A stretch of DNA of 64,000 nucleotides from Methanobacteriota archaeon (GTDB lineage: Archaea > Methanobacteriota > Methanobacteria > Methanobacteriales > Methanobacteriaceae). Under the pieces are notes generated by a model, which ran no database searches, was not told the DNA's origin, and worked only from the letters and a program-made list of their open reading frames with translations. Where the stretch lies: contig JAEYPF010000016.1 in assembly GCA_023411115.1 (NCBI GenBank), positions 124,001 to 188,000 of the forward strand. The letters are read 5' to 3'. This document shows, in pieces, positions 1 through 8,764 of the stretch (the first letter of the stretch is position 1; each line of letters opens with the position of its first letter). The translations under genes and the position numbers were made by a program.

Positions 1-281
1 GAAATGGAAAAAAAGAACCATTTAATGAAGAAAAAGTGAAAAATTCAATTAAAAACGCTGTTAAGGATGCAGGATATAGAGTGCAGGTCAAAAAAAGACT
101 CATTGATAGAACTATAAATGATTTAAATAAAGCCATACACGACAAGGAAGAAATATCAACATCGAAAATACGCAATATTATAATAAATGACATTGAACAA
201 GAATGGAATGAAGATCAAGCTCCTGTAACAAGAGCATGGCGAAATTACGAGTTAAAACATGGAGTAATCTACAAAGAATAG
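1..281 (+). CDS. ATP-cone domain protein, 5' end cut by the window
   Basis: The reading frame is open to the left edge, starting in the codon at position 3, so the gene begins outside the window. A GTG at 36 is possible, but the residues before it (NGKKEPFNEEK) already match the start of an ATP-cone, so I treat the gene as truncated. The rest follows the ATP-cone pattern: an N-terminal basic segment, helices, then a C-terminal I..II.DIE stretch and a W..Y motif. ATP-cones bind ATP/dATP and regulate ribonucleotide reductases and NrdR. Nothing but the cone is visible here, so this may be a stand-alone cone protein or the end of a larger one. The partner is unknown. Confidence 0.7.
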   Translation, partial: NGKKEPFNEEKVKNSIKNAVKDAGYRVQVKKRLIDRTINDLNKAIHDKEEISTSKIRNIIINDIEQEWNEDQAPVTRAWRNYELKHGVIYKE

Positions 282-317
282 ATCAAGTTCTGATAATTCT
301 AGAATTATTCCAAAAAA

Positions 318-1046
318 ATGAAAAACAATCCCTACTTTTTAGGCTGTTCTGGATGGTACTATAATGACTGGGCAGGCCGTTTTTATCCAGAAAAATTAAA
401 TAAATCTAAATGGTTGGAATATTATTCCAAACATTTTAACACGGTGGAAGTTAACAACACTTTCTACCGATTTCCTAATGAAAAAACAATCAAAGGATGG
501 TATAAAAGAACACCTGAAAATTTTAAACTTACACTAAAAGCAAATCAGCTTATAACCCATAGAAAGAGATTTAAAGACACTCAAAGTACAGTAAATCGTT
601 TTTATAGTCTTACAGAGATCCTTGAAGATAAATTAGGATGTATACTATTTCAACTACCTCCTTCAAAGTCAAAGGACATCACTTTTTTAAAAAATGCCGT
701 TCAACAGTTTAATCCTTCAAAAAATAATATTATGGAATTTAGAGATCCAAGCTGGTTCGATGGCGAAGTTTATGATATATTAACTGAATTTAGAGTTGGA
801 TTTTGTTCAGTTTCTTCTCATGACTTACCAGATGATCTTATAACCACGTCCAGTATTGCTTATGTAAGGTTTCATGGAATGGGAGCTGAAAGATACCGCT
901 ACCTTTATTCTAATGAAGAATTAAAAGAATGGGCCGATAAAATAAAGAAATCAAATTCTGATAACATATTTTGCTATTTTAACAACGATTATAATGCAAA
1001 TGCTCCTGAAAATGCCAAAATGCTGCAAGAAATGATAAAACCCTAA
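318..1046 (+). CDS. DUF72 (YecE-like) family protein
   Basis: This 242-residue protein has the family hallmark near its N-terminus, GCSGWYYNDWAGRFYP, followed by a YSKHFNTVEVNNTFYRFP segment typical of DUF72/YecE proteins. These adopt a TIM-barrel-like fold, and their biochemical role is not established. Length is normal for the family. It follows the ATP-cone gene by 36 bases on the same strand and converges on the uracil-DNA glycosylase gene. No clear ribosome binding site precedes the ATG, so the transcript may be leaderless. Family assignment is solid; function is unknown. Confidence 0.85.
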   Translation: MKNNPYFLGCSGWYYNDWAGRFYPEKLNKSKWLEYYSKHFNTVEVNNTFYRFPNEKTIKGWYKRTPENFKLTLKANQLITHRKRFKDTQSTVNRFYSLTEILEDKLGCILFQLPPSKSKDITFLKNAVQQFNPSKNNIMEFRDPSWFDGEVYDILTEFRVGFCSVSSHDLPDDLITTSSIAYVRFHGMGAERYRYLYSNEELKEWADKIKKSNSDNIFCYFNNDYNANAPENAKMLQEMIKP

Positions 1047-1066
1047 TTTTTTATAAAAAATCAATT

Positions 1067-1612
1067 TTATTGTTCAAGGGCTTTTTTAAGTGTTACCATA
1101 TCTTCTTTTAATTGAGGTAGAAGTGCACGAGAGTATAAAGCAGCTGCCGGATGAAAAAGGGCCATATATTTCCTTCCATTTACCTCATAAATTTCCCCAT
1201 GCATCTGTTTAATATTTTTTTTGCCTATTAAGGCGTAAGCTGCACTATTTCCGAGTAATCCGACAATATCCGGGTCAATTAATTCTATCTGCTTGCTTAA
1301 ATAAAGATCAATGCATGTGCTGTATTCTAATTTTTTTGGTTTTCTGTTATTTTCAGGCCTGCATTTTACAATGGAAGTGATGTAAAAATCAGATCGATCC
1401 ATACCTGCTTCTTCTATTATCTCGCTTAATAGCCTACCAGCCATTCCAATAAATGGCCTTCCCGTCTCATCTTCTTTTTTTCCAGGCGCTTCTCCTACAA
1501 GCATTATTTTAGCGTCTTTTGGGCCTTCTCCAAAAACAACTTTGTTTCTACTTTCATGTAACGGGCATTTGATACATGTACTTGCAATTTCGCAAAGTTC
1601 TTCCAGTTTCAT
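1067..1612 (-). CDS. Type 4 uracil-DNA glycosylase
   Basis: The 181-residue product fits the family 4 (thermophile-type) uracil-DNA glycosylases, which remove uracil arising from cytosine deamination. Four cysteines expected to hold a [4Fe-4S] cluster are visible: C13 and C16 near the N-terminus, one in IVKCRPENNRKP, and one in YSTCIDLY. The GEAPG motif and GRPFIGMAGRLL form the uracil pocket, and ALFHPAAAL supplies the C-terminal HP motif. The gene lies five bases downstream of a small membrane-protein gene on the same strand and near a second DNA glycosylase, which fits a base-excision repair role. Confidence 0.9.
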   Translation of the reverse strand: MKLEELCEIASTCIKCPLHESRNKVVFGEGPKDAKIMLVGEAPGKKEDETGRPFIGMAGRLLSEIIEEAGMDRSDFYITSIVKCRPENNRKPKKLEYSTCIDLYLSKQIELIDPDIVGLLGNSAAYALIGKKNIKQMHGEIYEVNGRKYMALFHPAAALYSRALLPQLKEDMVTLKKALEQ

Positions 1613-1617
1613 ATTAT

Positions 1618-2112
1618 TTATTTTTTAAACAACTGTATATATGCATATTTTGCAAAATTCTTTTTACGTTTAGATTCTGCGAATTTTTTTAAAGAATTAG
1701 CATGTGAAAGAGCTTTTTCAATTTTAAACCATTTATACGCGTATTCTTCATAATTGATCTTTTCAGCTTTAGTTATGAACAAACTAATGTGTGAAGCAAC
1801 GCTTTCCACTTTAAACAAATCATAAGCATATTTTAGGCGGTGATTCTTCTCAAGAGTTGCATTAATAAAATTATTGATAATTTCAATTTCATCTTTTTCT
1901 GCTGCAATTCTAGGATTACGCCTCTTAATGACTCCCTCAATATTTTCTATCCCTCTTGCTGCTCCCACAACATCCATTGCAATTTTAAATGAAACAGTTC
2001 CTATCTTAACCAATATAATTCCCATTATTGCTACAAAAGCCAGTAATGCTGCAGATGATATACCCATCCATATGAGGTCTAAAACTGCCATGGGTACCAT
2101 TTTGTTATTCAT
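1618..2112 (-). CDS. Hypothetical protein with one N-terminal membrane helix
   Basis: I do not recognise this 164-residue protein. It has a hydrophobic segment at about residues 10-40 (ISSAALLAFVAIMGIILVKIG) and then a charged, helical C-terminal region in which similar motifs recur (YAYDLFKVE.., YAYKWFKIE.., YAYIQLFKK). These suggest three degenerate helical repeats of about 35 residues. The stop is five bases before the uracil-DNA glycosylase start, so the two are probably cotranscribed. The repeats could be a small TPR-like or protein-interaction surface on the cytoplasmic side, which is an inference from pattern only. Confidence 0.7.
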   Translation of the reverse strand: MNNKMVPMAVLDLIWMGISSAALLAFVAIMGIILVKIGTVSFKIAMDVVGAARGIENIEGVIKRRNPRIAAEKDEIEIINNFINATLEKNHRLKYAYDLFKVESVASHISLFITKAEKINYEEYAYKWFKIEKALSHANSLKKFAESKRKKNFAKYAYIQLFKK

Positions 2113-2376
2113 AATATTTAAATTTTTATTACTTTATTACTGTTGTGTTCATATATTTCCAAAATTAAGGAAAATAATAACTATTAGGAACTATTAAAGA
2201 GGCATTCCAAGATGGTTTTTATTTATAATCTTTAAAAACATATATTAGTTGCATTGATTTATTATACGCCAATATCAACAGGCACAATAAAAAAAATATC
2301 TTCGATTAATTAGGCAATTAGTATTACTTTTATTAAAAAATAGTAACTAACTTAGAAAAATAAAATATGAAAATAT

Positions 2377-3171
2377 CTACTTAAATATTTCTTTTTGGCG
2401 TTCAGGACAATAATAAGCTGTTCTACTTGAAATTTTGACTGTTTTTAATTTTACATCTGAATTTGGACATTTTCCATCTTTTCTTCTGTGGGGAATTATA
2501 AAGGAATCAGGTAGTTCTTCACCATTTATTCGTTTATTTACTGATATGTTAAGCACTTCTTTCATTACTTTAAAAATTTGCTCCATTTGAGTATTATTTA
2601 ACTTATTGGCCTGCATTTTAGGGTGAATGCATGATTGAAAGAGTATTTCATCAGAATAGATGTTACCAATCCCTGCCAGTATGTGTTGATCCATCAAAGC
2701 TGATTTAATGGCTCCTCTTCTTTTTTCAAATATCCCTTTAAAAGTCTTAAAATTAATTTCAAGTGCATCTGGCCCTAATTTTCTCTCTTTAATAAAATCT
2801 TCCATTGAAGAAGTCAGATTAATTTTCCCAAATTTTCGTGGATCATCAAAGGCAAGGTGACTTTTATCTTCAAAATTTATGAGAACTCTGTCATAAAGAG
2901 GCGAATCACCATGTTTTTGGAAATATTTTAGTCTTCCAGTCATTCCATAGTGTAAAACTAGCCAGAAATCACTATCTAAATGTGTGAATGTATATTTACC
3001 ATGTCTTTTAGTATAAGTAAACTTATTTCCCTCTAATTTTTCTTTTAAATCATTTTCATCCACATTTTGAAGGAGTTCAGGGCTTTTTACCTCCACATTT
3101 TCAATGATCTTATCACTTGAAGTTCTATCCAAGTATTTTCCAAATGATTCTACTTCGGGCAGTTCCGGCAT
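2377..3171 (-). CDS. Fpg/Nei-family DNA glycosylase with degenerate zinc finger
   Basis: I chose the ATG at 3171 because it yields MPELPEVE, in which the catalytic proline and glutamate directly follow the initiator Met. An upstream ATG at 3183 would bury the active site. The protein has about 265 residues: an N-terminal beta-sandwich, the helix-two-turn-helix core (LAGIGNIYSDEILF) and a C-terminal finger. Fpg enzymes excise oxidised purines and nick the abasic site. The finger normally has four cysteines. Here the first pair reads CPNS and the last CPER, so two ligands are lost, while the DNA-contacting Arg in SSRTAYYCP remains. This resembles zincless fingers of some eukaryotic relatives. 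Activity is likely but the exact lesion range is uncertain. Confidence 0.88.
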   Translation of the reverse strand: MPELPEVESFGKYLDRTSSDKIIENVEVKSPELLQNVDENDLKEKLEGNKFTYTKRHGKYTFTHLDSDFWLVLHYGMTGRLKYFQKHGDSPLYDRVLINFEDKSHLAFDDPRKFGKINLTSSMEDFIKERKLGPDALEINFKTFKGIFEKRRGAIKSALMDQHILAGIGNIYSDEILFQSCIHPKMQANKLNNTQMEQIFKVMKEVLNISVNKRINGEELPDSFIIPHRRKDGKCPNSDVKLKTVKISSRTAYYCPERQKEIFK

Positions 3172-3367
3172 AAAATTCCCCATTTAAAAAAATTACTTGT
3201 TTTTATATTATGACTTTAGAATTTAAAAACTTTTAGAGATTAGGTCATTCTTTTTTTGCTGGAAAAATGGGGATAAATTTATTTTAAGTATTGTTCCATT
3301 GTATAACAGACAGTCAAAGTATTATTGGATCATTATTTATCTGAATTTAATTTTTATGTGTGATATT

Positions 3368-5047
3368 ATGGCCAAGCTAGAGAGTAAAATGAAGTACAAA
3401 GAGCTCGTGGACGTTTACGAAGCTTTGAATTCCACAACAAAAAGACTAGAAAAAACAACGATTCTTGCAGAGTTTCTTAAAAAAACTGATGCAGAAATTC
3501 TCCCCATTGTCACATTACTATCATTAGGCAAGATATTTCCAACTTGGAGCGAAAAAGAGATGGGAATAGGCCTTAAACTCCTTATGAAAGCCATATCATT
3601 AGTTGTTGGTGTAAGCCCAGAAGCAGTTGAAGATAGTGTAAGGGATAAAGGCGATATTGGCTTAGCATCAGAGTATCTTTTTGCCAATAGGCTTCAATCA
3701 ACCTTATTTACAATGCCACTTACCATAGTTAAAGTTTACAGCAATATGGAAAAAATGGCAGATAAATCAGGTAAAAAGGCGCAGGGGAAAAAAATAGAAA
3801 TTTTACGCGAACTTCTTTCATCAGCATCGCCAAAAGAGGCAAAATATATCACAAGAACAGTTTTAGAAGAACTCAGAGTAGGTCTTGGTGAAGGAACAAT
3901 TAAAGATGCCATTTCAGAGGCTTTTAATATAAATAAAGAAGTTGTTGAAAGGGCCTTAATGCTTACAAATGATCCTGGAATTGTAGCAGAAGTTGCAAAA
4001 GAGGAAGGAGAAGAAGGTCTTAAAAAGCTTAATTTAACACCTGGAAAACCTGTTAAACCAATGCTTGCACAGCTTTCAAAGAACGTTAAAGACAGTGTTG
4101 AAGAAATGGGCTATGCACTTTGTGAAATAAAATATGACGGTTTTAGAGTTCAAATTCACAGAATTGGTGATGAAATCAAGATTTTCACAAGAAGACTTGA
4201 TAACATAAAAGATGCTGTCCCTGAAATCGTGGAATACGTTGAAAAATGTTTGCCTCACAAAGATTTCGTTGTAGATGGAGAAATAATTGCAACAAGAGAA
4301 GGAAAACCAATTTCATTCCAGTACATTCTCCAGAGAGTGCGGAGAAAGTATGAGGTCGAGAGATTACGGCTTGAGGTTCCATTAACACTATATCTTTTTG
4401 ATGTGCTTTACTTCGAAAATCCCCTTATTGACACACCATTTGAGGAAAGACGTAAAATACTTGAATCTATTTCCAAAATAGACGACGGAAAATTTGGTCT
4501 CAGTACTCAGGTCAAAGTAAAACCTGAAAACGTCTCATATGCAGAAGATCTCTTTAAGCTGGCAATTGAGAAAGGGCACGAAGGAATAATGATAAAAGAT
4601 CCCCATGCCCCATATATGCCCGGTATACGGGGCAAAAAGATGCTTAAGTTTAAAGCAGAGCCTGAAACCCTGGATTTGGTAATTGTAGGTGGAATATACG
4701 GCAGGGGTAGAAGAGCAAACCTTGTAGGCTCATATCTTGTCGCTGCGCAAGACGGAGACGGAACTTTAAAGACACTAGCGCATACAGCAACTGGACTCGA
4801 TGATGATACTCTACTGGAGCTTTCAAATAAAGTTGAAGCTTTAATTACTGAAAAGAAAGGCAGGAAAATGAAGGCCCGGCCTGAAATTATCCTCGAAGTC
4901 GCCTTCAGTGAAATCGTTAAAAGCCCTGAATATGAAGGCGGTTACTCTTTGAGGTTCCCTGTTGTTAAAAGAATAAGAGAAGATCTTAGTGTTGATGATA
5001 TTGACACAGTTGAGCGTGTTGAGTCAATTTTTAAGAGCAGAAGTTAA
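3368..5047 (+). CDS. lig: ATP-dependent DNA ligase
   Basis: This is an archaeal LigI-type replicative ligase that seals nicks and joins Okazaki fragments. The ATG at 3368 follows a GTGTGATATT ribosome binding stretch and gives 559 residues, the usual size. The longer frame from 3299 adds an unlikely hydrophobic leader. The N-terminal DNA-binding domain spans roughly residues 1-230. The adenylation domain carries the nucleophile lysine K255 in EIKYDGFR, followed by VDGEI, and an OB-fold domain comes last with the KFK motif (MLKFKAEP) and the RFP motif. It is transcribed away from the Fpg gene and completes a small repair/replication group. Confidence 0.95.
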   Translation: MAKLESKMKYKELVDVYEALNSTTKRLEKTTILAEFLKKTDAEILPIVTLLSLGKIFPTWSEKEMGIGLKLLMKAISLVVGVSPEAVEDSVRDKGDIGLASEYLFANRLQSTLFTMPLTIVKVYSNMEKMADKSGKKAQGKKIEILRELLSSASPKEAKYITRTVLEELRVGLGEGTIKDAISEAFNINKEVVERALMLTNDPGIVAEVAKEEGEEGLKKLNLTPGKPVKPMLAQLSKNVKDSVEEMGYALCEIKYDGFRVQIHRIGDEIKIFTRRLDNIKDAVPEIVEYVEKCLPHKDFVVDGEIIATREGKPISFQYILQRVRRKYEVERLRLEVPLTLYLFDVLYFENPLIDTPFEERRKILESISKIDDGKFGLSTQVKVKPENVSYAEDLFKLAIEKGHEGIMIKDPHAPYMPGIRGKKMLKFKAEPETLDLVIVGGIYGRGRRANLVGSYLVAAQDGDGTLKTLAHTATGLDDDTLLELSNKVEALITEKKGRKMKARPEIILEVAFSEIVKSPEYEGGYSLRFPVVKRIREDLSVDDIDTVERVESIFKSRS

Positions 5048-5250
5048 TTACTGCATTAAATATCATATTCTCTTATTTTTTTCTAAATGATATTACTATT
5101 TATTTATAATAAATTGAAACTATTTAAATAACATGAAAATCACTTTACTTCTAGCCCTAGACTAGCTATTCAGCGCCTTATTTTAAGCTATTTCCAAAAA
5201 TAAATCATAAATATTTAAATATACCCATATTAAATACTCCATTAAATCAG

Positions 5251-5658
5251 ATGGAGCAAATTAATATGGAAGATAGTCAAATTTTTACAGTAGCTTTAAT
5301 AACAGCGGTTTTGGGTTTATCTGGCATGATGATGCTTTCAGATAAAATAATGCCCCATGAAATTAAGATAAAAGACCTGAATAAAGGAATGCTGGATGAA
5401 GATGTTTCCATCACAGGCATAGTCGAACATGTGGATAAATCTCCAATAAGCAATACCTATTTTTTACAGATAAAGGATGGAACTGGAAAAATTACAGCTG
5501 TAATATTTGATAGTGCAGTTCTCGATCTCGAAAAAAATAATTTAACTCCAACCTCATTTACAAATCACCGTGTGAAAATAACCGGGAACATAGTAGAATA
5601 CAAAGGAAATATAGAATTGATTTTAAATGATGGAAAATCTGTAAAAATACTTGTTTAA
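5251..5658 (+). CDS. Membrane-anchored OB-fold protein
   Basis: The 135-residue protein begins with a hydrophobic segment (about residues 10-30, IFTVALITAVLGLSGMMML). A single OB-fold of the tRNA-anticodon/helicase type follows, with the pattern DVSITGIVEHVD..YFLQIKDGTGKITAVIFD and a closing VKITGNIVEYKGNIELIL. Such folds bind single-stranded nucleic acid. The start could also be the Met at 5266. A TATA-like stretch lies about 40 bases upstream. It stands alone between the ligase and the hairpin region. Binding of exported or membrane-proximal nucleic acid is possible but not shown. Confidence 0.75.
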   Translation: MEQINMEDSQIFTVALITAVLGLSGMMMLSDKIMPHEIKIKDLNKGMLDEDVSITGIVEHVDKSPISNTYFLQIKDGTGKITAVIFDSAVLDLEKNNLTPTSFTNHRVKITGNIVEYKGNIELILNDGKSVKILV

Positions 5659-6482
5659 TCCACTAGGGATCTCACTTCAAAACCAGAAGACGTATTAAAA
5701 TTGCTAAAGCCATTCCAACTAAATAGTCCTGAATTAAATTTGATTTATTTTAATTTTAAAAAATGAATTATAAATTTTATTAAAAACTCTAAATGATGTC
5801 TAATGCATCACACTAATTTAAGCACCTAATAGAAATATGATCATCTTTTAAAGGTCATTTATACAAATGGAGAATGTGTACCCCTCACATTTAAAAATTG
5901 AAGAAATGCTACGTATTTCCGAACTATCGAAAATTAAAAATTTTCGCGGCGTGCAAAAAATTTTATTTTTTGCAGTTGCAAATCAAAGATTTGCAAACGT
6001 CAAAAATCATAGATTTTTTACAGATTTTCAAAGTTGAGGAAATGCTTCGCATTTCCGAACCTTTCGAAATCTTTGATTTCGAATGCCGGTGGAAACATAG
6101 TTTCCTCGGCTCCGAATGCTACGCATTCGAGGGCCCGAACACAAGTGTTCGGCGGCTTAAAAAAATCCTTGATTTTTTTAAAGTTGAGGAAAATCTGTAA
6201 TTTTCCGAACATTGAAAATCGAAGATTTTCAAAATTTTTAATAAAAATTGATTAATACATTAAAATATAAAATAGAAATGATGAAAATTACATTCATGAC
6301 TTAATTGCAGTATAAAATCAACATAAATGAATTAGTAATTGATTAAAATTAATGAAAATTTTGCAGGGTTTAAAACCCAATTAATTAGTTAATATTGCTA
6401 TACACAGCATAATTTCTAGGTTAATATACAATAATAAAATATAATCAATATTTTTAGGACATTTTAGAGATAAGGTGAAAGA
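5659..6482. other. Long intergenic region before glmM
   Basis: Apart from the hairpin train at 5902-6236, this 824-base stretch is plain AT-rich DNA. I see no gene. The last 60 bases before glmM carry AT-rich TATA-like runs, and GATAAGGTGAAAGA provides the ribosome binding site. Confidence 0.6.
5902..6236. repeat. Train of about 13 tandem short hairpins
   Basis: Thirteen near-perfect inverted repeats follow each other with linkers of only a few bases. Arms are 6-11 bp and loops 3-5 nt, for example TTGCAAATC AAA GATTTGCAA at 5976-5996, GGAAATGC TTC GCATTTCC near 6038, CGAACAC AAG TGTTCG near 6137 and GAAAATC GAA GATTTTC near 6213. The unit beginning AAAGTTGAGGAAA and closing TTTCCGAAC recurs at about 6030 and 6181, with a diverged copy near 5894. 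The 5' arms are consistently A-rich and the 3' arms T-rich. Short overlapping open frames here are artefacts of the palindromes. Confidence 0.9.
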
Positions 6483-7829
6483 ATGAAAAGACTGTTTGGG
6501 ACATTTGGGGTTAGAAGGCTTGCAAATACTGAATTAACACCAGAATTTGCATCAAAAATTGCTGCATCCTATGGAACACTTGTAAAGGGCAAAGTTGCAG
6601 TTGGGGGAGATACAAGAACATCCACAGAAATGATAAAACATGCAGTAATAAGTGGTTTACTATCATCAGGGTGTGATGTTGTGGATCTTGGAATTTTACC
6701 AACACCAGCCCTGCAATTTGCTGTTAGGAATTATTATGAGGGTGGAATTATGATAACTGCTTCCCATAATCCTCCAAAGTATAATGGAATAAAATTAGTT
6801 GACTGTGATGGAATTGGAACTCCTGATGATATGGAAATAAAGATAGAGGATATGTTTTTCAACGATAATCCAGATAGAGTGTCATGGAACGAAATTGGAG
6901 AAGTAGAAAATAACGACGGACTACTTGAAGAATACATCGAAAATGTGATAAACCGCGTTGATGCCGACGCAATTAAAGAAGCAAAATTAAAGGTAATTGT
7001 AGACTGTGGAAGCGGAGCAGCATGTTTTACAACTCCTTTTCTTTTAAGAAAATTAGGTTGCGAAGTAATTACCATGAACTGTCAGCCAGATGGATATTTC
7101 CCTGGAAGAGATCCTGAACCCACTGAGCCAAACCTTAAAGAGCTAATTGAAGTTGTAAAAGCAACTGGTGCAGACATTGGAGTTGCACATGATGGGGATG
7201 CAGATCGTACCATCTGTATCGATGAAAAAGGTAACTTTGTTTTTGGTGATAAATCATTTGCACTCGTTGAAAAATACATGTTAAAGGAAAATAATGGCGG
7301 ATTAATTGTTACAACAGTTGCAACATCTTCTGCAATTTACGATATAGCAAATGAATATAACGGCGAAGTTATTGCAACAAAAGTTGGAGATTTAATTGTT
7401 GCAAGAGAATTAAAAGATAAAAATGGCCTATTTGGTGGAGAAGAAAATGGGGGGTTAATATTCCCTGATTTTGTTTATGGAAGAGATGCTGCCCTTTCAA
7501 CTGCCAAGGTTATCGAAATAATCGCAAAAACTGGAAAACCTCTTTCAAAGCTTATAGAAGAGTTACCTGTTTATTACTCAGAAAAAATGAAAATAGAATG
7601 TCCTGATGAACTAAAACAGGAAGTAATGCAAAAAATTGCAGAAGAAACCAGTGAATTTGAAGTGGATACAACCGATGGAGTTAAAATAATCAAAGAAGAA
7701 GGATGGATTATAATAAGGCCATCTGGAACAGAACCCATATTTAGATGCTTTGCAGAGGCTAAGACAAAAGAAGAAGCCAAAGAAATGGCTGAATGGGGGA
7801 TATCACTGGTTAAGAAATATTTAAAATAG
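6483..7829 (+). CDS. glmM: Phosphoglucosamine mutase / phosphomannomutase
   Basis: This 448-residue alpha-D-phosphohexomutase interconverts the 6- and 1-phosphates of glucosamine (or mannose/glucose), supplying UDP-GlcNAc for pseudomurein and glycoproteins. All four domain signatures are present. The phosphoserine loop is TASHNPPKYNG with the active serine at residue 94. The Mg-binding loop is HDGDADRT, the sugar-binding loop is GGEENGG, and the C-terminal phosphate-binding loop is RPSGTEPIFR. The ATG follows GGTGAAAGA. Substrate choice between GlcN and Man cannot be settled by eye; archaeal paralogues differ. It converges on a DUF2795 gene 20 bases away. Confidence 0.9.
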   Translation: MKRLFGTFGVRRLANTELTPEFASKIAASYGTLVKGKVAVGGDTRTSTEMIKHAVISGLLSSGCDVVDLGILPTPALQFAVRNYYEGGIMITASHNPPKYNGIKLVDCDGIGTPDDMEIKIEDMFFNDNPDRVSWNEIGEVENNDGLLEEYIENVINRVDADAIKEAKLKVIVDCGSGAACFTTPFLLRKLGCEVITMNCQPDGYFPGRDPEPTEPNLKELIEVVKATGADIGVAHDGDADRTICIDEKGNFVFGDKSFALVEKYMLKENNGGLIVTTVATSSAIYDIANEYNGEVIATKVGDLIVARELKDKNGLFGGEENGGLIFPDFVYGRDAALSTAKVIEIIAKTGKPLSKLIEELPVYYSEKMKIECPDELKQEVMQKIAEETSEFEVDTTDGVKIIKEEGWIIIRPSGTEPIFRCFAEAKTKEEAKEMAEWGISLVKKYLK

Positions 7830-7848
7830 ATTTTAATTTCTTATTCCT

Positions 7849-8040
7849 TTATTTCATTTTTCCTATAGCTTTACTTATATCTATAGGCGAATGATACTCT
7901 TTTTCTCGTAAACTTCCTAAAATATTTAAAACCGGCCTATCTGCTCCATTATCTTCAGCCTGTCGAATTATATCCTGTTTACTTGCAGGGAATTTTATAC
8001 CTTTTAGATAGAATTCTACCTGTGCAGGACTTACTTTCAC
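7849..8040 (-). CDS. DUF2795 family small protein
   Basis: This 63-residue basic protein has the pattern of DUF2795: V....V..YLKG..FPASK.DII..A..NGA...V...L.SL....Y.SP.D...AIG. These small helical proteins are common in actinobacteria and some archaea and have no established role. The gene converges with glmM and lies about 100 bases downstream of the candidate structured RNA on the same strand, so the RNA could be its leader or an independent transcript. Confidence 0.8.
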   Translation of the reverse strand: MKVSPAQVEFYLKGIKFPASKQDIIRQAEDNGADRPVLNILGSLREKEYHSPIDISKAIGKMK

Positions 8041-8377
8041 ATTACCACCTTCATCTTAGTAAAAAAATCATAATCATAATAAATATTAACACTTCAACTA
8101 TCAGAACAATCATTATGAATTAATTTTGGAAAATAAGCATGAAGTGGAAGAATATCCTACAAATCCCTTTGATTTTCCCTCTGTCGATATCTCAGGCTTC
8201 ACCCTGAAATAGCATTAGGTTCCATCTCCAGAACTTTATAGGATACTCTTCCGAAGTTACCTATGATCATCAAACTATAAAAAAGTTATGATCACTTAAA
8301 AATTATTTATTATTTTTAAATTCTGAAAATTCGTAGAGTTATAAAATAATATTACAAAAAAGAAATATCCGTTAGTT
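8041..8377. other. Intergenic region holding the RNA candidate
   Basis: Beyond the structured element at 8139-8272, an imperfect inverted repeat is visible at about 8264-8296 (TGATCAT on one side, ATGATCA on the other) overlapping the presumed minus-strand promoter. No protein gene is seen. Confidence 0.5.
8139..8272 (-). ncRNA. Candidate structured RNA (multibranched)
   Basis: The segments 8146-8159 (GGAAGAATATCCTA) and 8239-8252 (TAGGATACTCTTCC) can pair over 14 positions. On the plus strand this leaves one A-C mismatch; on the minus strand the same position becomes a G-U wobble, so the minus strand is favoured. Inside are further hairpins: TCAGG/CCTGA at 8192-8207 with a 6-nt loop, GTTC/GAAC at 8219-8234, and AATC/GATT near 8162-8174. 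The element is less AT-rich than its surroundings, and a minus-strand TATA-like run lies near 8297-8313, the right distance from a start near 8270. I do not recognise the class. It precedes the DUF2795 gene. Confidence 0.5.
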
Positions 8378-8575
8378 TTACCTGTAGAATCCATAAAACT
8401 CAGCACAATGCGCACAGAATGGATATTTTCCCTGCCAGTAATAGCTTTCATCATCCTCATTGATGTTAAATTTCTTATGGCAGATGTAACAGACTTCGAT
8501 TTTTTCAGGCTTTTCTTCTGTTTCTTCGCTGCAGATAATTTCTTCTTCTTTTTTGGTTTTATCGTTATTTTCCAT
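8378..8575 (-). CDS. Small acidic zinc-ribbon-like protein
   Basis: The protein has about 65 residues from the ATG at 8575 (70 from an ATG at 8590). An acidic, Lys/Glu-rich N-terminal tail is followed by a single CYICHKKF...CAHCAEFYG pair of CxxC motifs, consistent with one structural zinc. I do not recognise a named family. It stands alone on the minus strand. A protein- or nucleic-acid-binding role would be typical of such a finger but is only an inference. Confidence 0.65.
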   Translation of the reverse strand: MENNDKTKKEEEIICSEETEEKPEKIEVCYICHKKFNINEDDESYYWQGKYPFCAHCAEFYGFYR

Positions 8576-8764
8576 GTTATCCCGACCCATATCTTAAAAT
8601 ACCATTAATTTGATTTATATTTAAGAATTGAATGATATAGCTAATTTTTAAAATATAATTTATAATACTATACTCAAATTAAACTTAAATTTTATGCCTA
8701 TGACTTTTGAATTTTAAATGAAAAATCAATAAAAATATTATGTTTTAAAAACAAATAGAACACT

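Noticed and set aside
5898..6255. Three overlapping open frames across the hairpin region
   Set aside because: Their residues mirror the palindromes (repeats of KI, FEI, EEML), they overlap on both strands, and no ribosome binding site precedes them.
8264..8300. Box C/D sRNA suggested by TGATGA on the minus strand
   Set aside because: No D box lies at the expected distance, and the surrounding sequence fits a multibranched fold better.
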